Shown piece by piece: positions 38,618-51,731 of a DNA stretch of 64,000 bases (within the stretch, counting starts at the first letter, position 1; each line of letters begins with the position of its first letter). The notes under the pieces are model-generated. The model worked only from the letters and a program-made list of their open reading frames with translations, made no database searches and was not told the DNA's origin. Source of the stretch: Sycobia sp. Sy_11 (lineage: Eukaryota; Arthropoda; Insecta; Hymenoptera; Epichrysomallidae); NCBI GenBank assembly GCA_018907035.1, contig JACCIC010000001.1, forward strand, positions 2,354,501 through 2,418,500. Reading direction: 5' to 3'. The translations under genes were made by a program, and so were the position numbers.

Positions 38618-39860
38618 CTCTCTTTCTATCTATCCATCTCTCTCATCCTACGAGAATTTCAGGAAACGCCCGCGCGCGTCGATCAATTCTGTGCCAGCTT
38701 TCCCTTACCCCGCATCGAATTCACACCTGAAATCCATTTGATAAATGTTTATTGCCGTTGTCACAGAGAGAGCTGAGTTACGCGAAGTTTCAATTGTAAC
38801 ATATTTTTTTTCTTCTCGATATTCCGTTGTAAATACCTTTTCACATCTCGACATGAAGTGAAGAATACAATCACCGAGAAGTATCAATGTATTTATAATT
38901 GATTAGCAGTGCATAGGATTCTGAGCAATTTTTAATTTTCTCAAGGAACGGCAGTTTATTGCTTGTAAAATAATAAGCTTGGCACTTTTTTCAAATTATT
39001 TATTGTCGATTATAACATAATAGTTCAGAACTAATTCGAATCGATAGCTTTTGGTATCGTCTCGGATCAGATTCGTATCAAGTGTCTATATAAATATTTG
39101 GCGGCTTTTGCACATTATCAAGACCGATGAGACCCATGAGAGGACGAAGATTTACAATGATCGAAGAGATAAGACTCATGTAATGTATGATTGACCGAGT
39201 TCTGAGCTATATATCAAACTAAAACTGCCCTAGAATCAGAGAAACAAATACTTTCACATTGTTTCAGATGATTCCCAGATGAACGAATGAAAAAAAAACT
39301 CAAGATTATTCTTTGTGTATTTCCAAATATCAAAAATCATTTTCAAAAAATCTGAAAGTATTATTTGACGGGTTCTAAAGCACTTTTGTTTACAATAATA
39401 AGTTCAACAATTTTGTGCACCTATGATTGAAAAACGTTGCCGATGATAAAAATTTAAAATAAGCCATTTTTTCATACAAAAAACCGCTATATTGAGTTTT
39501 GTAGTTCAAATTTTCCGATTTTTATATTGGATTCTGGTTTAGCATACCCATAAACAATAAGGAATATTTTTTGGGACATGGATTATTTGATACACGAAAT
39601 TTGAGATCGAAAACGTGCTATACAATTCATTGTTTTGGTCGAAATGGGTGAATATAAGATAATATAATTCAATATGTTGATACTCATGCCTACAGATATT
39701 TTATAATAGATACTTTATGCATATTATTATTTAATAAACATCTCCCTATGTGTTCACTCTGAAAAATCATTGGATTTATACGAATGATAATAAGTGACAG
39801 GTAATCATTGTACCTACTTAACACAAAAGTAATGTGGAACTAAAACTATCTGATAACATT

Positions 39861-40000
39861 TGAAATCGTTTGAAATTGTGAATAGTTCAGAAACCATTGG
39901 AAATGTGTAACGAATTAAAATACTTCAAAGCATTGGAAATCGATTTGATATTAATTGAAAATGAAGCTAAAATCACGAAGCCATACAAATTTATTGTGCT
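39861..40000 (+). repeat. Degenerate ~10-bp-period array, TTGAAATC type
   Basis: TGAAATC at 39861 is followed exactly 10 bp later by TGAAATT at 39871. Related TGGAAAT units start at 39898 and 39934, with looser copies between them. It is more decayed than the arrays at 24.4 and 44 kb. Confidence 0.45.
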
Positions 40001-40370
40001 CGTTTTCCAAGTGAATCATATGAACAAATAATTAAAATTATCCGAAACTGTAAAGTTGAGTCTTTTCAAATAAGTTTGAATTGTTTGACATCAAATATAT
40101 TTGATAGAATACTTACGAAGTATATTTTTTGAATAATACATTATCAGAAAATATCAGAAAAGTAAAAAGTATGTAAATAGATTGTTTGAAAATTGCAAGT
40201 GTAACTAACTCCTTCACTCCTTAAACGTATATCGATTTTCATCTACACATTTACATATACTAGCTCAGATTATGATTATCGCACTACAGTGTAGGTGATT
40301 CTCTATGTTATTATATTAAATATAATGATTTTCTACTATATTTGTGAATATTCAAAGCGCAAGCTCTCCC

Positions 40371-40418
40371 TCGTTTTGCGCGCTATACCCATCGTAATGT
40401 TCCAAATCGCTTCAGTTC

Positions 40419-40466
<48 letters not shown>

Positions 40467-41126
40467 AATGTTATCAGCGTCTGCGCAAAAAAGGTGGAAC
40501 CATATTGCACGGCCATCCGCGCGCGGTGTCACCTCTCCGACGGGGTTTTCCACGAGGGACAACTCCCCCCACCCTTCTCACCATCCCGCATCGTTGCCCG
40601 TTACATCCCCACTCGGCAACACGCGTTCGCACTCGCCAAAAAGTCGATCTACGCGGCGCGCTCGCGCGTACGCGTACACGCGCCTGCTGAACGCGCATAA
40701 ACGCGATTCGCGCACGCGGCCCCCCAACCGCGCAGTCCGGAGCGCGCGCGCGTATTCGTACCCACAGTGCACGGGGGGGAGGGGGGAAACATAGAGGACG
40801 AGCAATCTCCCCTGCGTATCCTCTCGCCGCCCAGCCCCCGCCTCCCCCCGTTCCACCCTCCCTCCACCCATCCCACCCCGCGTCGCCGCTCACGGCGCGA
40901 TAAGGAGGCGCAGGATTGGCACTTTGCGCGCGCCTAAGTCCGCGGTAGCGCGCCTATTTATATTGGTATAGATGCCGAGCGCGTCGTCGTCGTCGTCGTC
41001 GTTGTCGTTGTCGCGGTCGCCGTCGTCCCTGGAATGCTAATGCTTTTTCCCTCTCGACTATATATACATATGTAGACGCGGAGGACTCGTGGAAGACGGA
41101 ATACGTTGCGCGCGGGGAAAAGCTCT

Positions 41127-41172
<46 letters not shown>

Positions 41173-41460
41173 TTGCAGGAAATAGTGTGGTGGCAGATTT
41201 GCTTCGTTGATGCTCGGGGGGGGGGGGAGAAATACGTGCACGCATGACTCAGAATGTGCGAAGGTAGTTTGGTTCTTGCATTGTTTCAAAAAAAAAAAAA
41301 GAAAGAAAAGGAAGAAAGAGCCCTGAAAAATAAAGGTGGAGGGTAGAAATCGACTCTGTGTATATACGGGATTCGGGTCTGACGTGCTCGCGATGAAGAC
41401 GCGGACGCGCGGAGCTGATAATTTCGATCGATATGGAGAGATTACCCGCATCGGTTACTG
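40371..41460. promoter_or_regulatory. GC/CpG-rich island with GA and CT tracts
   Basis: One of the most CpG-dense parts of the window, starting with a GA tract (40424-40464) and containing a CT tract (41137-41168), a G run (41217-41228) and a CGT run near 40983-41001. Overlapping open frames on four or more reading frames are compositional. A short ORF starting MPSASSSSSS (about 40972) encodes only repeat. Promoter or leader exon is plausible. Confidence 0.35.
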
Positions 41461-42600
41461 CGTTATCGGGCTGCTGTGATGTTTCAATAAGAGAGTGCGT
41501 CGGCTTCGGTTGTGATATGAAAAATTTTTAAGAAAAAATACGAACGCTCATGGGATCAAATGAATTAGTCGTACGTAATTTTCTATAAATTTTGCGCATT
41601 GCGCATATGATATAATTGACGAAGCGTCCTTCAAACGCTGTTGATATGAATTTTGATTAAGATGAAAGATAAATTATTTTGATGGCTTCGTTAAAAAAAA
41701 AAAAAAAAACAATTTATATAAACATTTTTGTCAATAATTGACAAGTATTTTTCGCCTTCACAAATGTAATTACATAGCTCGTCTTCATTCATTTTGTTTT
41801 GAAGAATCTCTACAAATTTTTGATATCCAATTGTGCTTTATAAAGGAGAACTTATAGAGCACGGATTTAATTCTTTTCTTTTGCATTATTAATGATAATC
41901 TCTGGTGCTCGGTTTTTTTTTTTTTTTTTAAACGTTAGCTTCAATCTTCGCAAACGACGTATTTTCTTCGTGTTTCAACAAATTTTCATCCGTATTCAGA
42001 CGAATATTCTCGTTAATTCGTGGCAACTTGCCAGTTAAAGTTGCAGAAACTGCGATGGTAAGAAATAGAGATAGGGGGGAGGGGTTTCCAAAGATGCCGG
42101 TAGAAATCGAATATCTTAAAGTATTTTTCAATACATACAAATTCCATATGCAAATACTCGCAATTCAAATGAATTCTATGCATGCGGATAAATCATTCCA
42201 AGTCACTTCGGCTGATCTCAAATCAATTGTTAGAAAGAGTTTGAAAGACCTTCAAGTACTTTCATTCTCTATAAATGACTAAATATGATTTTAACCTACT
42301 TGTAACGTTAACAATATTGAAATTTCATGCTTGACGACAAATCATTTTTTTGAATTCAAATATCTTAATCTGCTGTAAATTCCGTGCTTTCGAATCAATT
42401 TCAACTGATTTTACCTGATTACAAATAAATTTTCAATTACTTCTAAATTACTATTAAAATTTTTAAAAAATGTAAAATTATCTCAAAAGGCATATTAAAC
42501 TATTTCAAACTATTTGAGTCCTATATCGATGTCTTAACAACTGATTTTATGAAAATTCCGATGGCTTGATACAATTTTCTAATGATTAGATTATAGTCTC
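41461..42600. other. AT-rich stretch with a degenerate array
   Basis: No supported gene. Two long homopolymer runs are present, A near 41693-41709 and T near 41911-41929. The 10-bp-period array is at 42390-42450. Confidence 0.5.
42390..42450 (-). repeat. Degenerate ~10-bp-period array, GATTTCAA orientation
   Basis: Successive ATTTCAACTG, ATTTTACCTG, ATTACAAATA and AATTTTCAAT units step by about 10 bp. This is the reverse-complement orientation of the 24.4 kb array. Confidence 0.45.
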
Positions 42601-43048
42601 TCGCTGTCAATTTACATCAAACTACCGGTACTCGCGAGCGCAGATTCGTTTATCGCCACCTGCCCCCCCCCCTTCCCCCCCCTCTCTCTCTCTCTCTCTC
42701 TTCGTCTGTATCGCATTCCTTTACTATGCGGGCAATCGGCGCGCGCGGTGGTTTCCGTTAATCGCGCGAAAACTCCTCACGGTGCCTATATGCCGGAGCG
42801 AGTCGGCGACTAACGTATGCAGTGAGCTCCGCCTCATTTTAATCGAAGAGTAAGCGAGAGAGAGAGAGAGAGCAGCAACAAGCATGAGACGTTCGTGCTC
42901 GCGCGCGCGATAAAAGTGCACGCAAGTATGCGAGCAATGGGGGAGAGGGAAAGAGTGAGAGAGTAGGAGAGAGAGAGAGAGAGAGAGAGAGAAGGATAGA
43001 TGGGGAAAGCGTCTATTTATACTGCTAGCAAGGGAACAAGAGCAAGAG

Positions 43049-43085
<37 letters not shown>

Positions 43086-43720
43086 GAGAGAGAAGAGCTT
43101 GAAAGGGGGGCGGAGGGGAGACCGGGGCAATTGACCGCGCGGCCTTGACTTTCTGCCTCTGCCGTAAGTATAACGGACTGCACGCCATCGGTGCCCGCGT
43201 CGTGCGCGACAGCCGCGCGCGCGAGAAAGTCGTCGCGACCGTCGTCGTCGTCGTCGTCGTCGTCGCGGCCGCCTCGTTCCCTCTTTTATATATTCCCCTT
43301 CTTGTCGCTCCCGCGCGCGCTCGGTACACGCAACGTCGACGCGATGCGCGTCGGTGCGAGATACGCGCGCGCCCGCGTGTGCGTATTATGCGTAGACACG
43401 CGCGCGCGCGCAAACACACAGACACAGACACAGACAGACAGACAGACACACACATATATGTATATATATGTAGTATGGTTGAATGCGCGCAACGAAAGGC
43501 CATCGACGCGTACTAAACTTGCGAGAGTGTGCATAGCGAGCCGGCAAAGCGTCTCTGTATATGGTCGGGACGAGTTTCCTCGAGCGTTTCCGCATTGTTT
43601 GTACCTGGAGGGGAGAAGAGGGAGGGGGGGGTGAGAGGCTTTTACAAATTCCACAAAATTTATTAGAAATGTCCGCTGAAATTGGTCCGATTTAATCCTA
43701 CTCATTGCTGGACGCCGATA
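42601..43720. promoter_or_regulatory. GC/CpG-rich island with GA, CGT and CA tracts
   Basis: Starts with C runs and a CT tract (42661-42700) and carries GA tracts (42962-42992, 43050-43092), a CGT run (43240-43266) and GC/CA alternations near 43399-43450. Long frames on both strands are repeat-coded Thr, Val, Ser-Leu or Arg. No domain seen. Confidence 0.35.
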
Positions 43721-43969
43721 CAAATATATAAAGTGTACAATTGTAATAATAAAAGAGAGAGAGGGAGAGAGAGAGAAAGATTTGAACGCGTGTCTTATGT
43801 ATTGGAAAATTTTAACTTTCACAAATTGATGGATTGAATCTGGACGAAATGTGAGAGTGATCATTATATGTGCATATAATGTTTACATATAATGTGTATA
43901 AGTGAACAAAATACGCCACTGCAATTCCTGAGATACTCTTCTCGCTATGAAATCACTTGGTCTCCTGCA

Positions 43970-44345
43970 AACGAATCATGATGAAATCATTACGATTGTT
44001 TTGAGGAAGGAAACGATATGAAACAATATTGGTTATAATTGGAAATCAGTTGGAATCGCATAAAATCGTTAGGAATTATTTGAATTATATTTGAAAAAAA
44101 AGAGTTGTGAATAGATATTTGAACAACTTAAAGAGTAAAGGTTGGAAGAATTTTTGGATTTTGTATGATTTTATATATGATTTATAACGGTTTAAAAAAT
44201 GTTAATCTTATGTAAATAATATTCAATGATTATAATGATTTTAAGTGATTTATACCGATTATAATCGATTTCGAATTGATTCCAAATATCTCGAAGATTT
44301 GTAATGTTTCAAGTGATTTCCAAATGATTCGTTAACAAAGGGTAC
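43970..44345. repeat. Pair of facing ~10-bp-period arrays
   Basis: The left block has AATC at 44044, 44054 and 44064, then AATT at 44074 and 44083. The right block has GATT, its reverse complement, at 44228, 44237, 44247, 44257, 44267 and 44278. Spacing is 9-11 bp within both blocks and the blocks face each other across about 140 bp. Confidence 0.65.
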
Positions 44346-44620
44346 AATAATTTCATATTCTGACAGATTCTTGAAAAATCATTAAGAGCGCATAAATACC
44401 GACAACAGTAACCGTATTGAGATTCTTCAAGATACACGTTAAATCAAGTTGAAATCTAATGAAATCACGTACGAAATCATTTTGATCGTTACCCTTGCTT
44501 TTTAAGCTTATAATCCCTCCCCATTTGCTATTATAAACTTCAAAGTATTTTTAAGTAGTTTTTCGGTTGATACTCTCAAATTAATGCGAGAATAAATAGC
44601 TAACAATATATTTTATACTC
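44346..44620. other. AT-rich stretch without a gene
   Basis: AT-rich continuation of the array with a few more TGAAATC-like units. No coding signal. Confidence 0.5.
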
Positions 44621-45167
44621 TAGGCTGTTCGACCCCCCCCCCTCCCAAAAAAAGTCAGACTATTCTGTCCACCAGCCAAGACAATAATTAAAATCCCACG
44701 CTCTCCGTTAAATCTCTCCCTCCCCTATTCGAGCGCCAATTTTACACCAAGAGCGTTTTAGAAAGCTGCGTCGTTAAATTTAGAAACTAAACGTTATTAT
44801 CTCGCCACGTCGCGGACTCTCCGAATTCCCTCCCCGATCGATCCAGTAGTCGCGACAAATCCTCCCATTTCCGAGTCAGAATAACCACATGTATAGAATC
44901 TCCTCCGTCTTTTTTCTTCTTCCATGATCTACACGCCGCGAGCGCGGCGATCTGGCCGTGAATCGTCTACATTTTTTTTAACCTATTATCAGCATTGAGC
45001 GCCTGAGACACGCGCGCGGGAAAATCCAAAACGCGGCTATAAGACAGGATCCATTGTCGACCTCTGGTTCCCCTTCTTCTATAAGCGCGCGCGCGCGCAC
45101 ACACACACACACACACACATAATAAGAAAAATCTTGCCTTATAATTTTTAGCAACCGATGCTCTCTC

Positions 45168-45205
<38 letters not shown>

Positions 45206-45498
45206 CCCTCTGACGCACGCGTCTCCGGGAGCACGAAATTCCAGTGATCCATATGCATCGCGACGATCGTGACCCACGGAGCACGGGGATAAAAAAAGGT
45301 GTCTATTCTACATGCACAGGTGTGAGCCGCTAGGCGTCGATAGCCCGCGCGTCAGTGTCTAGGTAGGTGCGCGGGCGGGGCGCTTGGTCCGCGGCTATGT
45401 AAGAAAAGGAACGGGCGGACGGACGAGAGTGAGCGCGGGGCCAACGGCCTTGACCCCGTCCGTCGCACGTATTATACAGACACGCATGCGTGCATAGA

Positions 45499-45547
<49 letters not shown>

Positions 45548-45720
45548 GTGGGGGCGGTAGGTTCATATATATAACAAACGTGTGGACCTTTACCAGCGTA
45601 GATAATCGTAGATGTATGTGTATTCACTTGTGGGACATGTTACAGGTACAAACACAGGCACTGCACCATGAACAAAGCGTAGCACGCGAGATGTATACAT
45701 ACCTATGATATATCTATATA
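44621..45720. promoter_or_regulatory. GC-rich island with CT, GA and GC/CA tracts
   Basis: Contains a C run (44633-44642), a GC/CA run (45085-45119), a CT tract (45162-45203) and a GA tract (45505-45542) around a CpG-dense core (45320-45480). Open frames are repeat-coded. Regulatory role inferred from composition. Confidence 0.3.
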
Positions 45721-45725
45721 CAATT

Positions 45726-45768
<43 letters not shown>

Positions 45769-48341
45769 AAATGAATCACACCGGTTAAAACAAAGCGCCC
45801 GGTTTTTGGCACCTCTTTTTTCTATACTTCACCTGCCCGTTTCCGACACATTGAGGGATAGGAATGAAGCATGCGAAACAAACGTCGAGGAATGCCCAAA
45901 CGACGATACCAAGGGCATGAACTGAAAAATCGCACTGGTCTTACATTGGGACGAAATTATTGTGGACGTAGGTAGAAATATATAGGGAAAGATTATTCAG
46001 ACGATGGTTGAAGAATGAAATCTGATATGCAATCCTTTCGATGAAAAATCGTGAAGAAATAATATTTGAAATCGTTAGAAAATAATTTTCGAAATCTTTA
46101 TTAAATCATTGAAAATCTGTGAAATGTAATCAGTTGCGCGAGCAAATAAGATCGTTTAGAAAGCAATGAAATTACCTGGAATTGTAATCGTAAAATTAAT
46201 ATTTTTTTCAACATTAGAATTCATATGAAATCACACAATATCCTGAAATCATAGTGGCATCTATAGTGAACAATATCGAATAATTTGAAATTTCGATTAT
46301 GTACCTACTGCCGACGCCGGATGAAATTAATTTATGTTAAACCATGAACATTCGTATTAGAGCATCAAAGATATATGTGTATATATTTCCATATATTCTT
46401 TTTAAGTTTGTAAACATAGGTTTTTATTACACTTGCTATACAGATGTTGGCCTAAGTCTAAAGTAAATGTATTTATATAATAATCTGACTGCACATCATA
46501 CACTCGTAGATTACTAAAAATCGTCGCAATCCACTTAAAATCGCCTCAAATCATTTGCACTTCTATAAGTGTATATACGATAAAAATCATCAAAGAAGAA
46601 TCGATGTTGAGATTAAGTTTTACATGCATGAGAAGGTGAACGCGGCCATGGCTGCTGCAATGAAGAGCAAAAAGAGTCCACGTATCAGCATTGAACCTTA
46701 AAAGTGCAATTGAAATAAAAAATAAATAAAAAAATAAATAAAGCATCGCATTAATCGGACTGAATTCTACCTCAGGAAAATATTAATTCGACTCGTCGGC
46801 TATTATTATGGAAATAATACAGCGGCCGGCCGACTAATGCGCCATGGATATAAAGTAGTCGGTGGAAATTTATACGTACATAATACATATATATATACAC
46901 ATATACTACATACATGAATATATTTATGCATCGAGAGCGTGCAAGTGAACGCGCGCACCTACGCACGATGTATAATAAAGACCTAACGTGTTATTTTATT
47001 TTTTTGTTTTTTGTTTTTTTTTTTTTTTTTATCAAATTATGCAGCGTAATTTGTAAAGTAAATTGATTTTCTCCATTGTTGCGAAATGAAATCACTGCGC
47101 GCGCGAGCGCGTGCGCTGCGCAGCGGTGCAGCATCGTGGAATTTATCGCGCTCTTTAGGGCTTTCTCTCCTCGATAGCCAGTCTTAATGTATGTAGGTAA
47201 TCATAGTTGGTAATAAATAATAATAATAAATAATAATAATAATAATTGTAATGATTCATTTATAGAAAGTTCGTTAAAAAATATATTAAGTTCTGAAATG
47301 CATTTTGGCTTGACAATTGTTAAGGAATGAATGCGACCAGAACTTAAACTTATACGAGTTACGGAGGCTATTTTGCTTGGAAAATTACAAAAATATATAT
47401 ACATTTAAACTATCCTTTTCATAAAATTGTAGAAAATTAATAATATTAAACATTCCTATTTATCTTTCTTTTCAATTGATGCTCGCAAATTTTAAAAAGT
47501 TAAAAATTTATAGGTCTCGTACAGAATAATGCCCTCTATTTGTCATTGGAGCGTTCCTTTTTTATGCTGATTTTAGTCTAAACAAGGTTGTGACGAAAAT
47601 TTGTTCTGGTCGAGACGGAGAAATGGAGATGGGACAGAAATTTTAGACGATACTCGAATGCAGGAAGATGAAAATGTGATAAGCAGTTGTCGTGATAGTG
47701 AGGTTTACGTGTCGGGAGATAATCGTTCACTTCGTGAAATCGTAGGAGGCTTTCTATAAAAAAATGATTTGGAACACATTGTAATGGCTACGATTTAAAA
47801 GCTAAGAACTGAGATTTGGTACAATTTTACACCTTTACGAAAATATTTTCAAATAAATTTTAACTCGTACGATGTCCTAGAAAATCATAAGATCATTGTA
47901 GCCCAAGAGCTTTTTCCAATGTTTGTCATCTAAATTTAATTATTAAAATTATCGTATGAAATGCTTGATCTAAAAAATATCGAGTTGCAGACTTCTCTAC
48001 ATCGATAATTGCTCAAGAAATAATTCCGTTATTACTGTATATGTCGATATCAGGTATATACATTTTATTTTTATTAATTCGTAACAATGTAATAATCCGT
48101 ATTGTTTTAACGTATCATTAATGTAGATGAGTGCAAATTATACGCAGTTAGTTTCGTCTATATTAAGGAGATAATTAGTATAACAACGTGCTTCGTTCAA
48201 ATTCGAACAATTTTGACTTCATAAAAAAACCAATATGGATCTTGCATAAAAATTCATAAAAAAACCAATCTGGACCAGATGTTAAATAACTTTTAAAAAA
48301 TGTTATCATTAAGTGTAGTGGATGTGAAATATGTGCATTGT

Positions 48342-48393
<52 letters not shown>

Positions 48394-48640
48394 TGTTGTT
48401 CGAGATAATAGGTATTATGTTTGTGTATGCACATGCGTATGTGTGTTCATGTGTCTATGTATGTATTTGTATGTATGCATGTATAAACTTGTGACACACC
48501 AGTTGAAAGACCTAAAAATTGATATCAGCACGATTTTTCAGTACTTCAGTACACTACACAGCACTAACCTCAAAATCATAAATTTAACATGATCTATTGA
48601 ATGGCCAATATATCGTTAAATACCGAGTGCGTAACTTGAT
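45721..48640. other. AT-rich stretch with a degenerate array, no gene
   Basis: TA tracts at 45730-45764 and 48347-48390, a T-rich run near 46996-47031, a 35-bp direct repeat from 48218, and the 10-bp-period array at 46031-46552. No supported coding region. Confidence 0.45.
46031..46552 (+). repeat. Degenerate ~10-bp-period array, TTGAAATC type
   Basis: AATC occurs at 46093, 46104 and 46114 in one block, with looser copies at 46031, 46047, 46070 and 46128. A second block has AATC at 46519, 46528, 46539 and 46549. Spacing in the tight blocks is 9-11 bp. The copies are separated by ordinary AT-rich DNA. Confidence 0.5.
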
Positions 48641-48940
48641 TTTTACCTCGTGCGACTTACGCCGCAAACTGTCTCACCGAGGCAAATAAACAACTTCCGC
48701 GCTCAAGTTGCAATGTACTAATCCGATCCCTACACTCGCTCGGCAGAATTAAGAAGCTGCCACTATGATAAGGAGAAAAAGCGACACACACCCCTCCTGG
48801 GTCATTTCATATACGGCTAGCGCACCAATACACGCTTCGATACAAACGCTACCACATTACTTATTGTCGATGCTATATACATATTGGTTGCTTTTTATAT
48901 GCTGCTCGCGCAGAAGTACGAGAGTTTCGCAAATCAGATG

Positions 48941-48942
<2 letters not shown>

Positions 48943-48996
<54 letters not shown>
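48943..48996. repeat. (TA)n microsatellite
   Basis: TA run followed about 45 bp later by a short GT run. Confidence 0.95.
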
Positions 48997-48998
<2 letters not shown>

Positions 48999-49410
48999 CA
49001 CGGGTATTATGAACCTAATGCGCTTCGTACAATAACCTCGCACGTGTGTGTGTGTGTGTGTGTGTATATATTTTAGCGTCGAGGAATTTCCGAAGCAAAG
49101 CAATAAGCGCGAGAGTAAGGTTAGTGGTGTATAGGAGGTTGGGAGGGGGGGCGAGCTTGAAAGGTCTTTGTGTTTTCGAAATGACTCATTGCGAATATTC
49201 GAAGAGTTGTACAGTGTTAGTCATCCCGCATAAATCTTTGCGCGCGCGCGCGCGATCGGGGCTCTCTTTCTCTCTTGTCTCTTGATTCGTGTATATCCGA
49301 GAGTTCACTTATGTTACGCGCATGCACACATGCACATTAGGAATTTATAATACCCAACCTAATCCCCCGTGAGATTAGGTATTGAAAAACGGACGGCGGT
49401 ATTTCCATCA

Positions 49411-49412
<2 letters not shown>

Positions 49413-49478
<66 letters not shown>
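49413..49478. repeat. (TA)n microsatellite
   Basis: TA run of about 66 bp, the longest TA tract in the window. Confidence 0.95.
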
Positions 49479-49479
<1 letters not shown>

Positions 49480-49880
49480 TATCCATCAGATTTTCTACGT
49501 AGCAGCCACTCTCGCACGGCAATAGACGGTGTATACCGACAAAACAGAAACGTTCGGCCTCAAAAGAGAACGAAAAAAGAAAGAAGAAGCGCACGCCGGC
49601 TAGCTGCGACGCAGGCATTTTTTTTCTTTCTCGTTTCGCAAAGCTCGTATAAAATTGGATCGGCGCCGCGCGCATTTTTACATGGCGCGCTTCGTTCACA
49701 ATTTGCTGTTCTGCGCCTGCCCTGCCCCTCTCTGTGATATTAATCCTCTCGTCGAATTGCGAAATTTTTCGAAATGCCGAGTACGAAAAAAAAGTCGTTC
49801 GGCGGTCTCGGGGGGGGGGGGGAGAGGAGAAAATAAGGAATCGAGGAAGAATATAGAAATGTCGAGAAATGTTCGGACGT

Positions 49881-49900
49881 TATAAAGTTTAAACTTTATA
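49881..49900. other. 20-bp perfect palindrome
   Basis: TATAAAGTTTAAACTTTATA reads identically on both strands. It may be a dimeric protein-binding site or chance in AT-rich DNA next to a GC-rich block. Confidence 0.6.
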
Positions 49901-51659
49901 TAAGCCGTGTACAGGCTCACGTATTCGCGCTTCTCCACCGTTAATATATATATATATACTTCCGTTCTTTTTGAAATTTTAAGGCTTCGTTGTCGCGATA
50001 TTATTCTAAGCACTTCTCTTCCTTCGATACTGAGACGGGTCAATTCAAGATCTTCGTACTGAGAGGTCTTTGCACAGGAGCCAACCCATAATCAGACAGA
50101 CGGAGATCGTTAATTCAGTTATTTTCCGTTTCTGTTTACATTCTTACGATGCCAAAGGCAAGTCTGCTAACGTATATTATCGAAAAAACATAAGCCGGCT
50201 CTCCTATTACAGAAGCTGACCAATAACGTGGAACGACTTTCGAGTATAAGCTCAATGGGCCGATTCCATTGAATCGCTTGATTTTTCCAGACCCCCTGTT
50301 AGATGGCGACCAGTTTTCTGTTTACCTCTCTCACAATCTAAATGGGGCAATCTTGTTGAGAGTTTACTATAGGAATCTTGCAGTGTATGCATTCCGCTTT
50401 CTGATAGGGCGTTCGCAATAATTTTACTCTTAATAACAATGACTAACATTGGTTATTTGTGATATGTGATTCCCTCGACTTCTCATCCTCTCAATACTAA
50501 AAAAAACACTTTGTGGACGCATTTTGCATTCTCTTGCAAAGACCAATTAGAATCAGCGATTAACGTTCCTTCATTGAAGATGGGCTTATCCTGAAAAACC
50601 AAACATAAAGTGAATCAAACTTTAAAATTTCGTATTATATGAAAACAATGATTTGTAAACATAAAAAAATTCAATACGTTACGTGTGTATATATATCATC
50701 TCGGTTGCATTCAACTGATAATAGTTTTCTGAAAATTTTTAGGGGTCGAAATGGACAGTTGAAGTTAACCAAAACTTTATAGACAAAGTAAAAGTAAGCA
50801 ATATATGGTGCTTATTTAGACTTTATTTGAAAACTTTTTTGATCATCTGAACGTGTATGCAAACGTCTTATCCAGTCTTTCTGAATATTGCGCGGCACTG
50901 CATAGCGCGCAAACTACAGGCATCCCAAAACAACGCGTGTTTCGGCCTGCTATTTAATTTTCGCGTATGTGGGTGGAAAGGCTGAGGCCCGCGAGTCGAA
51001 CTTGACTGGGCGCACACGGAAAAAGCTCGCTCGGGCGCTCGAGGCGCTCGTGCGGATAGAGGCCGAGCAGGGAGGTGGGCGGGCTCGCTCGGAATGGTAA
51101 AAAGCTCATTTCCACGATCATATGAAATCCGGGAAGGGTGGATGAACTTCGGCCGCTCAACGCGGCGATTCGACGTGGTGCAGTAAAAGCTCGAATTTTT
51201 ACGAATATATCAAGATTTCAGAACTCGTTGCGGAAGTGTAGAATGAAATTAAATAAATAAGATGAACCGCGACTATACTTTCGGCGAGCACGCTACTACG
51301 GGATGAAAGCGTGTTTCTTTCTAACATCAATAAAAGATAAGGAAATCTGAATAAAGTCGAGAAAGCAATAATTAACATAAGACGATTATTAGATGATCGT
51401 TGGGAAATCTAATTCGGATCTAGCCCGAACTAGGCATATGCCGAGTGTATTTCTACACGGGAAGACACCCAAATTCAATTCCGTGCTTATAATAATACTT
51501 GGCGCAAAGCTTATGTTCGAAACAATAAGTAGGTTGACACTACGAGTACCGGAGTAACAGACAAAAAAAACCTAACGTAAAACTTTTCCGAATTACGGAA
51601 AGAGAGTTTCCTCTCGTAATATCATATCGATTCTCTCTCCCACTGTCTCTGTCTCTCTC

Positions 51660-51727
<68 letters not shown>
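51660..51727. repeat. (CT)n microsatellite
   Basis: CT run of about 66 bp left of the 51.9-52.3 kb GC-rich block. Confidence 0.95.

Positions 51728-51731
<4 letters not shown>

Larger units (their letters stand above)
38221..40370. other. CT-tract block followed by AT-rich stretch
   Basis: A short GC-moderate block carries a 65-bp CT tract (38549-38614). AT-rich DNA without genes follows. The TTGAAATC-type array lies near 39861-39980. Confidence 0.45.

Noticed and set aside
42724..43503. Minus-strand frame of 259 codons
   Set aside because: It consists of Thr, Ser-Leu and Cys-Val runs from CGT, GA and CA repeats.
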